Positions 41,592 through 53,331 of a DNA stretch of 64,000 bases are shown here, one piece after another; position 1 is the stretch's first letter; every line of letters begins with the position of its first letter. The notes under the pieces are model-generated. The model was not told the DNA's origin, ran no database searches, and saw only the letters and a list, made by a program, of their open reading frames with translations. The translations under genes were made by a program, and so were the position numbers. The DNA lies in NCBI GenBank assembly GCA_951640195.1, contig OX621172.1:1364001-1428000 (forward strand), in the 5' to 3' direction. This DNA is from Porpolomopsis calyptriformis. Lineage: Eukaryota; Basidiomycota; Agaricomycetes; Agaricales; Hygrophoraceae.

Positions 41592-44500
41592 GGATGCGTT
41601 CCCTTCATTCGACTAGAAGTTGTTTGCTTTGGCAGCACACCCTTGTATCAGACATTTCACCTTTATCTACTATGACGGCATATACAGTACACAACATACC
41701 TGAATCAAATACCCCCATTGTTCTCCCCTCTTTTCTGAAACCTGCTTTGTCAGATGAACACATTGAACACCCCGAAACCCCTATTCCCAAATCATCATCT
41801 CCATCTGTTGACTCGATTGATGTCAACACTCTTTCGACTCCTCTAGATATCGTTAACGCTATTAAAGGCAATGCTAATTCAGCAATTTCCATCCTCCAAC
41901 ACTGGTCACATCCAGCATGCTTGCGTGAGATAGTGCAATCCACCATCAATGAAATCACCGCCCTCACCCCGGAGAATGCCATCTGAGCCTTGAATGAACT
42001 TAAGCAACCCCACATCTTCATTCGTGGCTCCAAAGGAAATCCACTCATCCTCAGAGCCCATCTTGTCACTTTGGACAATTGTACAGAGCATACTGCCACT
42101 GCTCTCGTCGACAGTGGATGTGAAGGCTCCTGTATCAATGTCAAGTATGTCTGTAATCATGATCTCCACACAACCCCTCTTGCTCGACCCATTCCGGTGC
42201 ACAATGCTGATAGTTAACCTAATACTGAAGGCCCCATCTCAGAAATGGTCACTCTCGAATTGCGAGTCAGAGCTCATGTGGAATGGATCAATTTTGGCAT
42301 CACTAACCTTGGCAAAGGACAAATCTTCCTTGGACATGATTGGCTCAAGACTCATAACCCCTCCGTGGATTGGAAGGTTGGTACCCTCGACTTCAATCGT
42401 TCCCCCCCAGATTGTCACCCCTCTGTCAACTCCTTTGACATCAACCACCTCACTCTGGAGGATGACAATCACCTCCTCATGGTTGATCTCACTCCTGCCA
42501 TCCAGATTCAGTTGATGACCACCAAATTGCAGGAACTTATGATCAAAGCTGCCAAGACCCAGAGGAAGGATCGTGATTGGAAGGACATTGTCCCTGGTTA
42601 TCTCTATGAATTCCAAGACATCTTCACCAAGAAGGACTTTGATGAACTACCACCACCTCGCCCTTGGGATCACGCAATTAAACTACTCCCCAGAACTGAA
42701 GAGAAGCTTGACTGCAAGATCTACCCCCTTAGCATGGACAAACATTTGCAACTTGATGAATTCCTCGAAGAAAACCTCCAAACTGGATGGATTTGCCCTT
42801 CCATTTCCCCCATCACTTCCCCCTTTTTCTTCATCAAGAAGAAAGACAGTTGACTATACCCGATCCAGGATTACCAGAAGCTGAATGACATAACCATCAA
42901 GAACCGCTACCCCCTTCTCTTGATCACCAAACTCATTAACGCTCTACAGAATGCCCGCTACTTTACTAAGTTGGATATCCATTAGGGCTACAACAATGTT
43001 TGCATCAAGGAAGGCGACGAACATAAAGCTGCATTCAGGACTAACCGTGGCTTGTTTGAACCCCTGGTTATGTTTTTCAGACTCACAAACTTGCCTGCAC
43101 AATGATGAACAACATCTTCCACATTCAGATCCACCAAGGTCACATATTGATTTACATCAATGATATACTGATCTTCGACAAGGATTTTGAGACACATCAT
43201 CGACATGTCCACGAAGTTATGTCCCTACTCCATGAACACAAGCTTTATCTCAAGCCTGATAAGTGCAAATTCAATCAAAGACAAGTGGAATATCTCAGAG
43301 TTGTTGTTTCCGAAGGCCAAGTCAAGATGGACCCGATCAAGGTTCAAGGTATCACTGACTGGCTGACCCCAGCCTGCAAACGCGATGTTCAGTCTTTCCT
43401 CGGCTTCTGCAATTTCTATTATCGCTTCATTCATCACTTTGCTAGAATCACATGCCCTCTTAATGTCTTAACCAGGAACACTCCCTTTGAATGGACTAAT
43501 CAATGCCAGGATACCTTCAATGTCCTTAAGACAATTATTACCTCCACTCCAGTCCTCTCCATTGCTAACAATCACGATCTACTCTGCATCGAGACTGACA
43601 TCTCTGAATACACTCTGGGTACTATACTCTCACAAAAACAAGAAAATATCTGGAAGCCTATTAGATTCCTCTCAAAGTCGTTCAGTCCCGCGGAATGAAA
43701 TTATCAAATCTACGATTGTGAACTCCTCCCAATAATGACCACCCTGCAAGAATTTCGCAAGCATTTGTTATCCACCAAGCAGGTCTTTGAGGTTTGGATA
43801 GACTATGCCAACCTCCAATACTTCAAGAAGCCATAGAAGCTCAATAGATATCAAGCTTGTTGGCTTACAGAGCTGCAAGACTTCCATTTCACCCTTCATT
43901 ATGTTGCCAGTAAGGCCAACTTGAAGGCTGACATCCTGTTGAGGCGACCAGGATTTGAAAGGGGGGTGGACGATAATGATGACATGATTCTTTTGCCTGA
44001 CTCTCTTTTTTCCATTTCCTCTCACCCTGTCATAGATCTCTAACCGGTTCAATTTGACATTGAACCTGACCACTTTCATTCACTCATCAAGGATTCCTAC
44101 TGGAATAAAGAGGAATCTGTTATGCTCTCCCAAAGAAAACAAGAAAATGACTGGAAGATTCAAGATAACAGCATCCTCACCCTCAATGATCAGATTTATG
44201 TCTCAGTTGACAAGCCTCTTCATGGCAAAATCATCTCTTGGTATCATGACAATCCCCTGTCAGGACACTATGGCCCCTTCAAGACTGCTGAAGCCCTCTG
44301 TCATGATTACTGGTAGCCCACTATCCATTGAGATATGAAGCAGTACATCTCTGGTTGCGAGACTTGTCAGTGCACCAAGGCATCTCATCTACCTGTGAAG
44401 ACTCTGCTCCATCCTTTTGATCCTCCAGCTTGCCCTTGGGATACGATCACTGTTGATCTCGTCAGACCCATTCCTGAATGTCAAGGATATAATGCTGTCT

Positions 44501-45857
44501 TGACCATCGTCGATACATTCTCAAAGGCAGTTAAGTTCAAACTGACACACATCGAACTCAACTCTGAAGGCTTTGCCAAGATCATCCAGGACCATGTCAT
44601 CTGTGATCATGGAGTCCCACAATGAATCATCCATGATCACGATCCATGATTTGTATCTAAGTACATGACTGACCCCTTCTACCTCCTAGGCACTACCCAA
44701 AATGTTTCCACCACCTATCACCCACAGACTAATGGCCAATCTGAACAGATGAATCAAACTCTTGAACAATACCTATCAGTTTTTATCAACCATCATTAGG
44801 ATAACTGGAAGGAATGGCTCGCATTGGCTGAATTCTCATATAACAACTCGGTTCACGCCGCCACCGCTCAAACTCCTTTCTATGTCAATTACGGTCAACA
44901 TCCCTGGTCAGGAAATGACACCCGAAGAGAAGTCCGGAATGAATCTGCTACCCAATTCACTGAATGAATGAAACATGTCCGACAAGAGACTGAGTCTGCC
45001 CTTGGACAAGCTAATGAGAAGATGAAGACCAGTCATGATAAATGATCCCAATCTGCTCATGAGTATTCCCCTGGAGATAAGGTCTGGCTCACTGCCACGA
45101 ACATCAAGACCAATTGCGCAATGAAGAAACTCAACAACAAATGCTTTGGACTCTTCAAGGTCATCGAGAAGATTGGTCATTCAGCTTACCAACTTGAACT
45201 CCCCCATGAATAGATGGGTTTGCACCTGGTCTTCAATAAATCCTACTTATCCCCCTACCGTTATTCTTCCTTCCCGAATTAAAAAGCTCCTCCCCCCACT
45301 CCTCTCCAGCTGGATGGCAAAACTGAATACATTGTCAAGAAGATCCTGGATTCCCAGATCCACTGAAAGCAGCTCCAGTACCTAGTGCACTGGGAAGGCT
45401 ACACCAATGAAGAGAACACCTGGCAGTCTGCATCTGAGGTTGCGCATGCCCAGGAGCTAGTCAATGAGTTCCACTCTTTGAACCCGAAATGACTAGCCCT
45501 GAAGCTTCAAATCCATGTCATTCATATAGATGACTTCTTTGGTATCGACAATCATCTCTATGATCCAGTCACTGACTTGTATGGCAAAGGATACAAACTG
45601 CCGATGAAGTCCAATAATATCAACATCGTCATTCCGCTCTCACCTATTAAAGTTGATCGCGCCCTGGATTCTGACTTTGATGCCTCTGTTCTTCTCCCTC
45701 ATCTCCCCTCCCATGTGTGTCGAGCTTGGATCTATGAAGAGAGCCCAGTCAATACCATCACTCTCATCATGTGATTGGATGATCACAGCCAAGTACTCCA
45801 CACATACCAGCTCATGCTCCCCCTTTTAGCCCTCGACATCCAATGACGTTACTATTA
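41588..45857 (+). pseudogene. pol: Pol polyprotein of element C, heavily mutated
   Basis: Pol starts MRMRSLHSTRSCLLW. Its first ATG (41588) overlaps the gag TGA. The protease keeps DSG (ATALVDSGCEGSCIN). The RT catalytic motif reads YINDIL instead of YIDD (AAT at 43159-43161, G to A). There is a ~10-bp loss near 43100. RNase H and integrase follow with several stops (for example TAG for Trp in YWPT, and TGA for Arg). Chromodomain traces (LVHWEGYTNEENTW) lie at 45385-45420. It ends in LDIQ...RYY at the copia insertion. It cannot encode an active product. Confidence 0.85.
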
Positions 45858-45859
45858 AA

Positions 45860-46110
45860 GCTGGAAGCTACTGCCTTAAGAACCACACCTGGTGTCAAGC
45901 TTCACTGTCAATACTAATAATATGGTGATATAAATACAGGGAGTGACTAACCTGGTGTCAAGCTTCACTGTTAATACTAAGGAACAGTGAGCTTGACACC
46001 AGAGACTTTGGACGCATTTTTGACCAAATAAGAACAAACAAATCAGCCACAACTTCGGACTAGTACAAACCAGTACTGCTCTATGCAGAGGAGATTATTA
46101 CATCCTAACA
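45860..46110 (-). repeat. 3' LTR of the copia element
   Basis: On the minus strand it begins TGTTAGGATGTAATAATC. It matches the solo LTR at 63598-63792 but has an internal partial duplication: 'cctggtgtcaagcttcactg' occurs twice (about 45888 and 45953). The left border is uncertain by a few bases because the end does not read a clean TG. Confidence 0.7.
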
Positions 46111-46121
46111 CTCCCCCTTGA
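46111..46121 (-). promoter_or_regulatory. Copia polypurine tract
   Basis: The minus strand reads TCAAGGGGGAG directly before the LTR start TGTTAGG. This is the usual copia primer for plus-strand synthesis. Confidence 0.8.
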
Positions 46122-46134
46122 TGAGACAACTCTG

Positions 46135-46428
46135 CTACTTCTTCAATCCCAACCTTTCTAACATCTCCAACACCTTCACTTTACTCAAAGCCTTGGTTAA
46201 GATATCTGCAGGCATGGCATCTAGCCTCAGGTGGATCAGCTTGATGGTTCCCTTCTCCACTTCATTCCTCAACCAGTAAAAGCGCAAGTCCAGATGCTTC
46301 ATATGTCCATAGTGTTCTGGATTTTTGGCAATAGATAAGGCAGATTGGTTATCAATGAACAGAGTAGAAGGAGATGTGAATTGGTAGCCAAGTTCAGTGA
46401 ACAGATTTCTCAACCATAGGATTTCTTG
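46135..46428 (-). pseudogene. Copia RNase H C-terminal part
   Basis: The reading WLRNLFTELGYQF, STLFIDNQSALSIAKNPEHY, HMKHLDLRFYWLRNEV, ADILTKALSKVK is the classic copia RNase H ending. It joins with TTEAEYVAATAASQ at 53730-53760 once element B is ignored. The open frame is clean up to the stop (TAG) at 46135-46137. Confidence 0.9.
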
Positions 46429-46814
46429 TGTTATGTCGGCAGTCGAAACTCAGGTCGCTAGACGTGAAGCACGAAGAGCCCAGCGCATAAGCTGGGGGTG
46501 ACAACGTTAAAGAACAAGTCTAGAGGAGATACAAGCGTTCTGTGCACTACTTATATCTACCTGGGCCTGGGCTGTGATTGTGATAACCACAGCGATGATC
46601 CATGGAACGGCTGACTAATGCGCAGCACCGTATAGCCTCGCGCAGCTACTGCGGAGCACGTCTTCATCAACCAATGGTGTTATCACCTCTAATCTATGAG
46701 GAGATAAGATAAAAGATTAGATAAGGAGAGATAAGATAAGATAAGATCGAAGATAAGATTAGATAAGACGAAAAAGGAAAGTTGTTGGGACAACAAAATG
46801 AAGTGACCGTAACA
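46429..46814 (-). repeat. 3' LTR of element B
   Basis: This 386-bp LTR reads TGTTATGTCGG...GACCGTAACA in plus orientation. A GATAAG array lies at 46701-46768. Polypurine sequence follows on its right (46815-46829, minus GGAGAGAGGGTGA). Confidence 0.95.
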
Positions 46815-46847
46815 TCACCCTCTCTCCAAATTCGTGTCCGCGCGACG

Positions 46848-49800
46848 TTAGAACAGGTGTTGGAGATGCCTTGAACAATCTCGCAACAACCACCGAGGTG
46901 CATAACAGGGAGAGGTCGGGAGATGGTATTGGTACCGTCGACGAATTTCCAGAGTGGACAAGGGAGAGACTAGTTGATACATCCGGAGCATTTGACCTTG
47001 GCCATCCAGCCGTAGAACAGTGGTTACAGCATTGACAGGACTGGACTCGTAGATCCATGCTCGACGAGCGGATGAAGGCAAGCAGGGGAGGAAGATGGAA
47101 CTATCGAAATCGTGTTCAAGTAATCGGTCGACCTTTGTTGGGTGGAGCGGGATGAGAACGTCGATGTTGTCATTGACCTTGGGCAGCTTGTAGTCTTCGC
47201 CGGTGGAGTCCGTGATCGGATCATAAAGACGTTCGTCAATCCCAAAGAAGTTGTCCATGCGGATGACGCGTAGTCGGAGTCGAGGAGCTAGTTGGTCAGA
47301 GTGGAGAGTATGGAACTCATCAACTAATTCCTGAGCATTCCTGACGTTTGATTCGGGTTCCCAGGTGTTTTCTTCACTAGTGTAGCCTTCCCAGTGTACC
47401 AGGTATTGGAGTTTTCCTTGTCGCAGACGAGAATCCAGAATTTCATCGACGACGTATTCGGAGTCGCCTTCCAGTTGGATTGGGGGAGGAGGGGCAGGTT
47501 TTTTCTGATTGGGAAATGAAGGGGAGCGATAGGGGGAGAGGTAAGATTCGTTGAAGACTGGATGGAGTCCTAGCCATTCATGGGGGAGATCGAGTCTGTA
47601 GGCAGAACAACCAACCTTTTCGACGACCTTGAAGGGACCGAAGCGTTTGTTGTCAAGCTTCTTCATTGGTCGTTTGGTCTTGATGTTGGTGGCAGCCAAC
47701 CATACTTTATCTCCTGGTGAATATTCTTGTGCAGTTCAGACATGTTTGTCGTGGGCAATCTTCATAGTCTCATTTGCTCTCTTGAGGGCGGACTCAGCCT
47801 CTTGGTGGACATTTTTCATTCGATCAGCGAATCGAGTCGCAGATTCATTTCGGACTTCTCTTGCGGTGTCGTTTCCTTTCCAGGGGTTCTGGCCATAGTT
47901 GACATAGAAGGGAGTCTGTTTCGTGGCTGTGTGAACTGAGTTGTTGTATGAAAACTCGGCTAACGCAAGCCATTCCTTCCAATTATCCTGACGATGATTG
48001 ACAAAGACACGGAGATACTGTTCGAGCGTCTGGTTCATTCGTTCAGATTGGCCATCGGTCTGGGGGTGATAAGCTGTGGAAACGTTCTGGGAGGTGCCCA
48101 GAAGGTGGAAAAGATCAGTCATAAACTTGGAAACGAATCGTGGATCACGATCATGGATGATGCGTCGGGGGACACCGTGGTCTCGGATGACACGATCCCA
48201 AATAATCTTCGTGAACCCTTCGGAATTCAACTCGATATGAGTGGCTTCGAACTTGACAGCCTTGGAAAAGTGATCGATGATTGTGAGGATTGCATTGTAG
48301 CCCTGACATTCAGGTATGGGGCCGACAAGATCGACTGCAATCGTATCCCAGGGTCGAGGAGGAGGATCGAAGGGGTGCAACAGGGTCTTTGCGGGCAATC
48401 GGGATGCCTTGGTACGTTGGCATGTCTCGCAACCACGAACGTAAGTTTCAACATCTCTCCTGATGGTGGGCCACCAGTAGTTGCGACATATGGCTTCGGA
48501 GGTCTTGAAAGAGCCATAATGTCCGGAGAGAGGGTTGTCGTGGTATTGAGCGATGATTTCACCACGGAGTGGGGTGTCCTTCAAGACATAGGTCCGGTCC
48601 AAGAAGGTCTTGACACCATCATCTCGGGTTTTCCAATCGGTTTTACGTTTTTCTTGAAGGAGTGTAACTTGTTTTTCAGAGTTTTGGTATGAGTTCCAAA
48701 TGCGAGAGTGGAAATTAGTGGGTTCAATCTCATGTTGAACCTGTCGTAGATCTACAATAGGGTGATCTGAGGCGGGAAAGAGATTAGATGGGAGTAAAAT
48801 AACATCGTTGTTGTCATTCACCCCCCTCTCAAAACCTGGTCGTCTCGACAGGATATCGGCCTTGGAATTGGCCCTGCCGGCAACATGGTGGAGAGAGAAG
48901 TGGTAATCCTGAAGCTCCGTGAGCCACCTAGCTTGGCACCTGTTCAGCTTCTGAGGCAACTTGAAATATTGGAGGTTGGCGTGATCCGTCCAAACCTCGA
49001 AAACCTGTTTAGCAGACAACAGCCATTTGCGGAACTCTTGGAGTGCAGTCATTATTGCAAGTAGTTCGCGGTCATAAATCTGGTAATTCCGTTCTGTGGG
49101 GGTAAAAGCCTTTGAGACGTAGGCGATGGGCTTCCAAACGTTGTCTTGTTTTTGTGATAATATAGCGCCCAACGCATAGCCTGAAGCATCAGTTTCCACA
49201 TGGAGTAAGTTGTTATCGTTAGCGATGGAAAGAACAGGAGAAGTGGTAATGATTGTTTTCAGGGTGTCGAAAGCATCCTGGCATTCAGTAGTCCAGTCGA
49301 AAGGAGTGTTTCCGGTTAACGTATTGAGAGGTCGAGCAATCCCGGCAAAGTGATGGATGAATCGACGGTAGAAATTACAGAATCCAAGGAAAGCTTGGAC
49401 ATCTCACTTGCATTCAGGGGTTGGCCAGTCAGTGATCCCTTGGACCTTGATGGGGTCCATCTTGACGTGACCTTCTGACACGATGACACCGAGGTATTCC
49501 ACTTGACGTTGGTCGAAGTCACACTTCTCTGGTTTGAGGTAGAGTTTATGTTCACGAAGTGTGGTCATTACTTCGTAAACATGTTGGTGGTGCGTTTTGA
49601 GATCCTTGTCGAAGATGAGGATGTCGTCTATGTAGACTAAGACGTGTCCTTCAACGATTTGGATGTGGAAGATATCGTTCATCATGTTTTGGAATGTCGC
49701 AGGCGAGTTAGTGAGACCGAAGAACATGACAAGGGGTTCAAATAGGCCGCGGTTGGTTTGGAATGCAGCCTTGTGTTCGTCTCCTTCCTTGATCCATACG

Positions 49801-51242
49801 TTGTTGTATCCCCATCGAACGTCCAGCTTAGTAAAATAGCGAGCGTTCTGTAGGGTGTCAATCAACTCGTTGATCAGAGGGAGGGGATATCTGTTCTTGA
49901 CAGTCATGTCATTGAGCTTTCTGTAGTCCTGGATGGGGCGTAGTCAACCATCTTTCTTCTTGATGAAGAAGAACGGGGAGGCAATGGGGGAAATTGATTT
50001 TCGAATTCGTCCAGTGCGGAGGTTCTCTTCCAAGAACTCATCCAATTGAGCACATTTGTCTACAGAGAGTGGGTAAACCTTACAGTCAAGCTTCTCTTCG
50101 GTTCCGGGGAGAAGTTTGATTGCGTGGTCCCAGGGATGACTTGGGGGGAGTTCATCAAAGTCTTCCTTGGTGAAGACGTCTTGGAATTCATGGAGGTATT
50201 CGGGGACAATTTCCTTCCAGGTGCGGTCCTTCTTCTGGGCTTCCCAAGCCTTGATCGCAAGATCCTGAGACTTTGTTCCCATTAAACGAATCTGGATAGC
50301 GGGATTGAAATCAACCATGAGTAGTTGATCGCCATCCTCAAGAGTGAGTTCGTTGGTGTTAACGGAGTCAGGGAGGGGAGAAGGATGACAGTCCGGGGGG
50401 CATCGATCGAGAACAAGGGAGTTGGCCTTCCAATCAATGGAGGGGTTGTGAATCTTCAACCAGTCATGACCGAGGAAAATCTGGGATTTACCGAGGTTCG
50501 TGATACCGAAGTTAATCCGTTCGATATGGGTGCCAACCTTGAGCTCAAGTGTGACCATTTCGGAGATGGGTCCCTCTGAGTTGGGTTGTCCATCGGCGTT
50601 GTGTACCGGAATGGGTCAAGCGAGTTTGGTAGTGTGAAGGTCGTTCTCGCGAACGTACTTGATGTCAATACATGAACCTTCGCAGCCGCTGTTGACAAGA
50701 GCAGTTGCGATATGTTCAGCACGATTGTCCAAGGTGGTGATGACGGTCTTGAGGGTTAATTGATTCCTGGAGCCTGAGCCACGTATGAACACATGAGGTT
50801 CCTTGAGTTCGTGGAGGGCTTGAATGGCGTTCTCCATTGAGAGGGCATTGATCTGATCGATCGTGGTTTGAGTCATCTCTAGCGATCGGGCAGGATGAGA
50901 CCATTTTGAAAGAATTGGGATTCCGTAATTAGCCTGTTCCTTGATAGCGTTAACAATTTCTAAGGGAGAAGAAAGAGAGTCGATGTCGATTGAATCGACA
51001 GAAAGGAGAGACGATGATTCGGGAATGGGGGAGTCAGGGAATTCGGGGCACTCAGTGCTTTCATCTGGCATAGACAGTGGGGGACGAATTTCATTGACGG
51101 GCTTGTTGGTATCTAATATTGTACATGCCGTCGTACTAGTACAAAGAATGGAAAGGGGAGAAGAGGTAACAAAGGGGGTGTCCGATACTGTCTGTTCACA
51201 ATGCCAGAGTAGGCATGATTCCGTCGAATAGAGCGAGCGCAT
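46848..51242 (-). pseudogene. pol: Pol polyprotein of element B, four in-frame TGA codons
   Basis: Starts MRSLYSTESCLLW at 51242. Protease DSG reads NSG here (ATALVNSGCEGSC). The RT has [10 protein letters not shown] (~49630). RNase H follows (METDASGYALGAILS), then an integrase with D in AVDLVGP, D in IIHDRDPRF and E in MNQTLEQYL. The chromodomain follows (YVVDEILDSRLRQGK, LVHWEGYTSEENTWEPE), ending HLQHLF. Stops: TGA at 50616-50618, 49944-49946, 49404-49406 and 47736-47738, each where A or the family has Arg. The protease Asp-to-Asn change is also a G-to-A. Without these changes the frame would be continuous. Confidence 0.92.
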
Positions 51243-51244
51243 CT

Positions 51245-52348
51245 CTATCGACCGTCGCCAAAATCCTGTTTGTCATTGTCGGGGGCAGGCTCAGTGGAGT
51301 TGTGTTCCTCTGTGGAAAGGAAGTTCATCAACTCAGTGATCTCGTCGACGGCCAGCTCATGCTGAAGAGCGCGAACGTTGACCTTCTTGAGTTCTTGTGG
51401 ACATTCCCGACGGAAATGTCCAGTTTGGCCACAGTTGTAGCACCTGTTGGTCTGGCGCGTTTTGCTCAGGTCCATCGGCAAACCCTGTCCTCCGTGGATG
51501 GTGCCAGACAGCACTTGCTTGTCCTGGGGAAGAGGGGCGTGGAATCGTGGAGCGGAGGGGCGAAAGGCCGGGCGAGAAGGAGGGGCAGACGGACGTTGGC
51601 GGCATTCCTGATCATGGAAATGCTCTAACAGTTGTCCAATAGCCATGACCTTGTCGTGGTACTTGGGGTATGTGGTGGGGAGCGGGGGCGACATGTAAAT
51701 TTGACGAATAATGCCTTGGTTGACATTTTTCTCAAGGATTCTGATACATTCTTTATCCTGGCCGATGAGGCCAGCTTGGCGGAACAAGAGTTCCAACTTG
51801 ACGAAATATTCTACAATACCCAAACGTCCTTGCGAAAAGTGTTCAACTTCCTCACGGGCGCGTTGCTCCGTGGCGTGGTCGGTGAAAACAACATCTAAAA
51901 CATCTACGAAGTCCTTCCAGGGGCCGAGGGGGAGGAGGTTACCGGTGACGGGGTCCGTTCGGCCAAAGAAGGCATCCACATACTGTTGGGCCCATTCGGC
52001 GGCGATTCCCTCTTGCATGTAAGAAAGGGTAACCAGTATCATCTTCTCGGGATTGGTGACTTCACTGCCGCGAAGGAAGATGAGGACCTGGCGGAACCAG
52101 TTCTTGTAGAGTTTTTTGTCGCCATTGAAGACATCCGGTTGGGCAAGTTTAATGGTCTTGGAGACTGAAGCCATGGGAACTGTTGGTTGCATGGGGGGAA
52201 GTGGGTTCAGATTCGAGGGCGGTGGGGGAGACGAAGAAGGGGAAGGAGACGGAGAGAAATGAGGGGAAGGATTCTGTTCAGGGGAGGGAGAGGACTCCTT
52301 TGGTGGAGGAGAGTCTTTCGGTTTCCGGGGGGTTTCCGGAAGCGGTCA
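51245..52348 (-). pseudogene. gag: Gag of element B, one TGA near its start
   Basis: The main open part runs 52192-51245 with IKLAQPDVFNGDKKLYKNW, SYMQEGIAAEWAQQYVDAFF and zinc knuckle CYNCGQTGHFRREC, ending KQDFGDGR and TAG. Upstream, the A-like N-terminus is readable (PETPRKPKDSPPPKES) but carries TGA at 52346-52348 where A has CGA. A downstream start at MQPTVPMAS (52192) could still yield most of gag. The pol ATG lies two bases after the gag stop. Confidence 0.88.
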
Positions 52349-52674
52349 TTGCGGGGTGGCAGAGGTGGTCGCCTTTGAGGGAGAAGGAGAAGACGACGAG
52401 CGAGATAAAGGTTGGGGTGGTGTTCGGAGAAAGCGGGGACGTCCAAACACGTAGGGCGAGGGCGTATCCATGGGTCGCGGAGAAGGGGCAGGGAGAGTGG
52501 TGGGTCTGAGAATGGAGAAGACGGAGGGAGTTGAGGGGTCGAGGATCTGAGACGATAAGGGTGAGAATACCCCTTCAGATGTGTCGACTGCGTCCTAGAA
52601 CTCTAATTCGTCATCTGTGAGCCCGTAGCTTGGTTGACGGGAACCTGCACGGGGAGGCGTGGTCGCAGGTTATC

Positions 52675-53250
52675 TCAGACGTGGATCTCTCGGATGCGAG
52701 AAGATCCGCGACGATAGAAAACACGGATGGATGAGGCGAGAAAGTTGGCAACAAGAGCCAGGGAACGATAAACTCTGATTTGAACGCGATTGAATGTTCG
52801 TGGTTCGATTTCGACGAAGGGGTCTAATCCGTCGTCTGAAGAATCCGGGGGAGACGGGGCAGTGTGATACGAGTCCAAAGAGAAAGAAGAATGAGACGAG
52901 GCAGGGGAAAGGTTGGTGGAAACGGGAGGGGTGATATCGAAGGCGAGGTGGGAAAACTCGAGCGCAAGAGCTTCGAGTTGCTCTCGTTCGATGTCTAGTG
53001 CGTCAACGGCCTGTTGTTCCGAGTAGCTAATAAGCTGACTGGACGAGGCCCGAGGGGATTGGTGTGGTGGGGAGTAGGATGGGGGCGGAGTGGAAGAAGA
53101 ACGATCCAGGGTGGTAATCACTCTTGATACCGTGTGAGGATGTGCTGAGGCGTCTCTCGTGGTTCTCAAGGCGAGAGAGGATGGGTCGGTCGGGGGAGCC
53201 TGATTGGGATTCTGGGGAGGCAACAGCAACGGCGTTGTCTGGTAACCCAA
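52675..53250 (-). CDS. ORF0 of element B, intact (191 codons)
   Basis: The frame starts MGYQTTPLLLPPQNPNQAPP. It has a Pro/Ser-rich N-terminus, then a helix-forming core SSSQLISYSEQQAVDALDIE and EALALEFSHLAFDITPP (residues ~78-117). A Ser/Asp-rich linker follows, and a basic C-terminus (NRVQIRVYRSL, SSIRVFYRRGSSRIREIHV). A and C have related, broken copies in the same place. I recognise no family. It could be an N-terminal gag part, a nucleic-acid binding accessory protein or a leader ORF. It lies just after the PBS. Confidence 0.6.
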   Translation of the reverse strand: MGYQTTPLLLPPQNPNQAPPTDPSSLALRTTRDASAHPHTVSRVITTLDRSSSTPPPSYSPPHQSPRASSSQLISYSEQQAVDALDIEREQLEALALEFSHLAFDITPPVSTNLSPASSHSSFSLDSYHTAPSPPDSSDDGLDPFVEIEPRTFNRVQIRVYRSLALVANFLASSIRVFYRRGSSRIREIHV

Positions 53251-53318
53251 AACAATGCGGTCGGTGTCAGACGAATCTTGACCAGAGACTGTTGCGAAGA
53301 GAAGCGAGGTGAGTGGAG

Positions 53319-53330
53319 AGACTTGTTCTT
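53319..53330 (-). promoter_or_regulatory. Self-priming PBS of element B
   Basis: The RNA sense reads AAGAACAAGTCT one base after the 5' LTR end. It is the exact 12-nt complement of AGACTTGTTCTT within the LTR (53413-53424), which lies about 30 nt downstream of GATATAAG (53453-53460). Confidence 0.82.
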
Positions 53331-53331
53331 C

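Larger units (their letters stand above)
38507..45860 (+). mobile_element. Decayed Ty3/gypsy chromodomain element C (A/B family)
   Basis: It has a 5' LTR, a self-priming PBS, ORF0, gag and pol in the same order as A and B but on the plus strand. Many stops and some indels are present. The 3' end was cut off by the copia insertion at about 45860, so its 3' LTR lies beyond the window. Compared with A and B it carries many more transitions, so it is older. Confidence 0.88.

Noticed and set aside
48000..48692. 232-codon plus-strand frame in element B
   Set aside because: Antisense to the integrase and RNase H of B; the minus strand explains the sequence fully.
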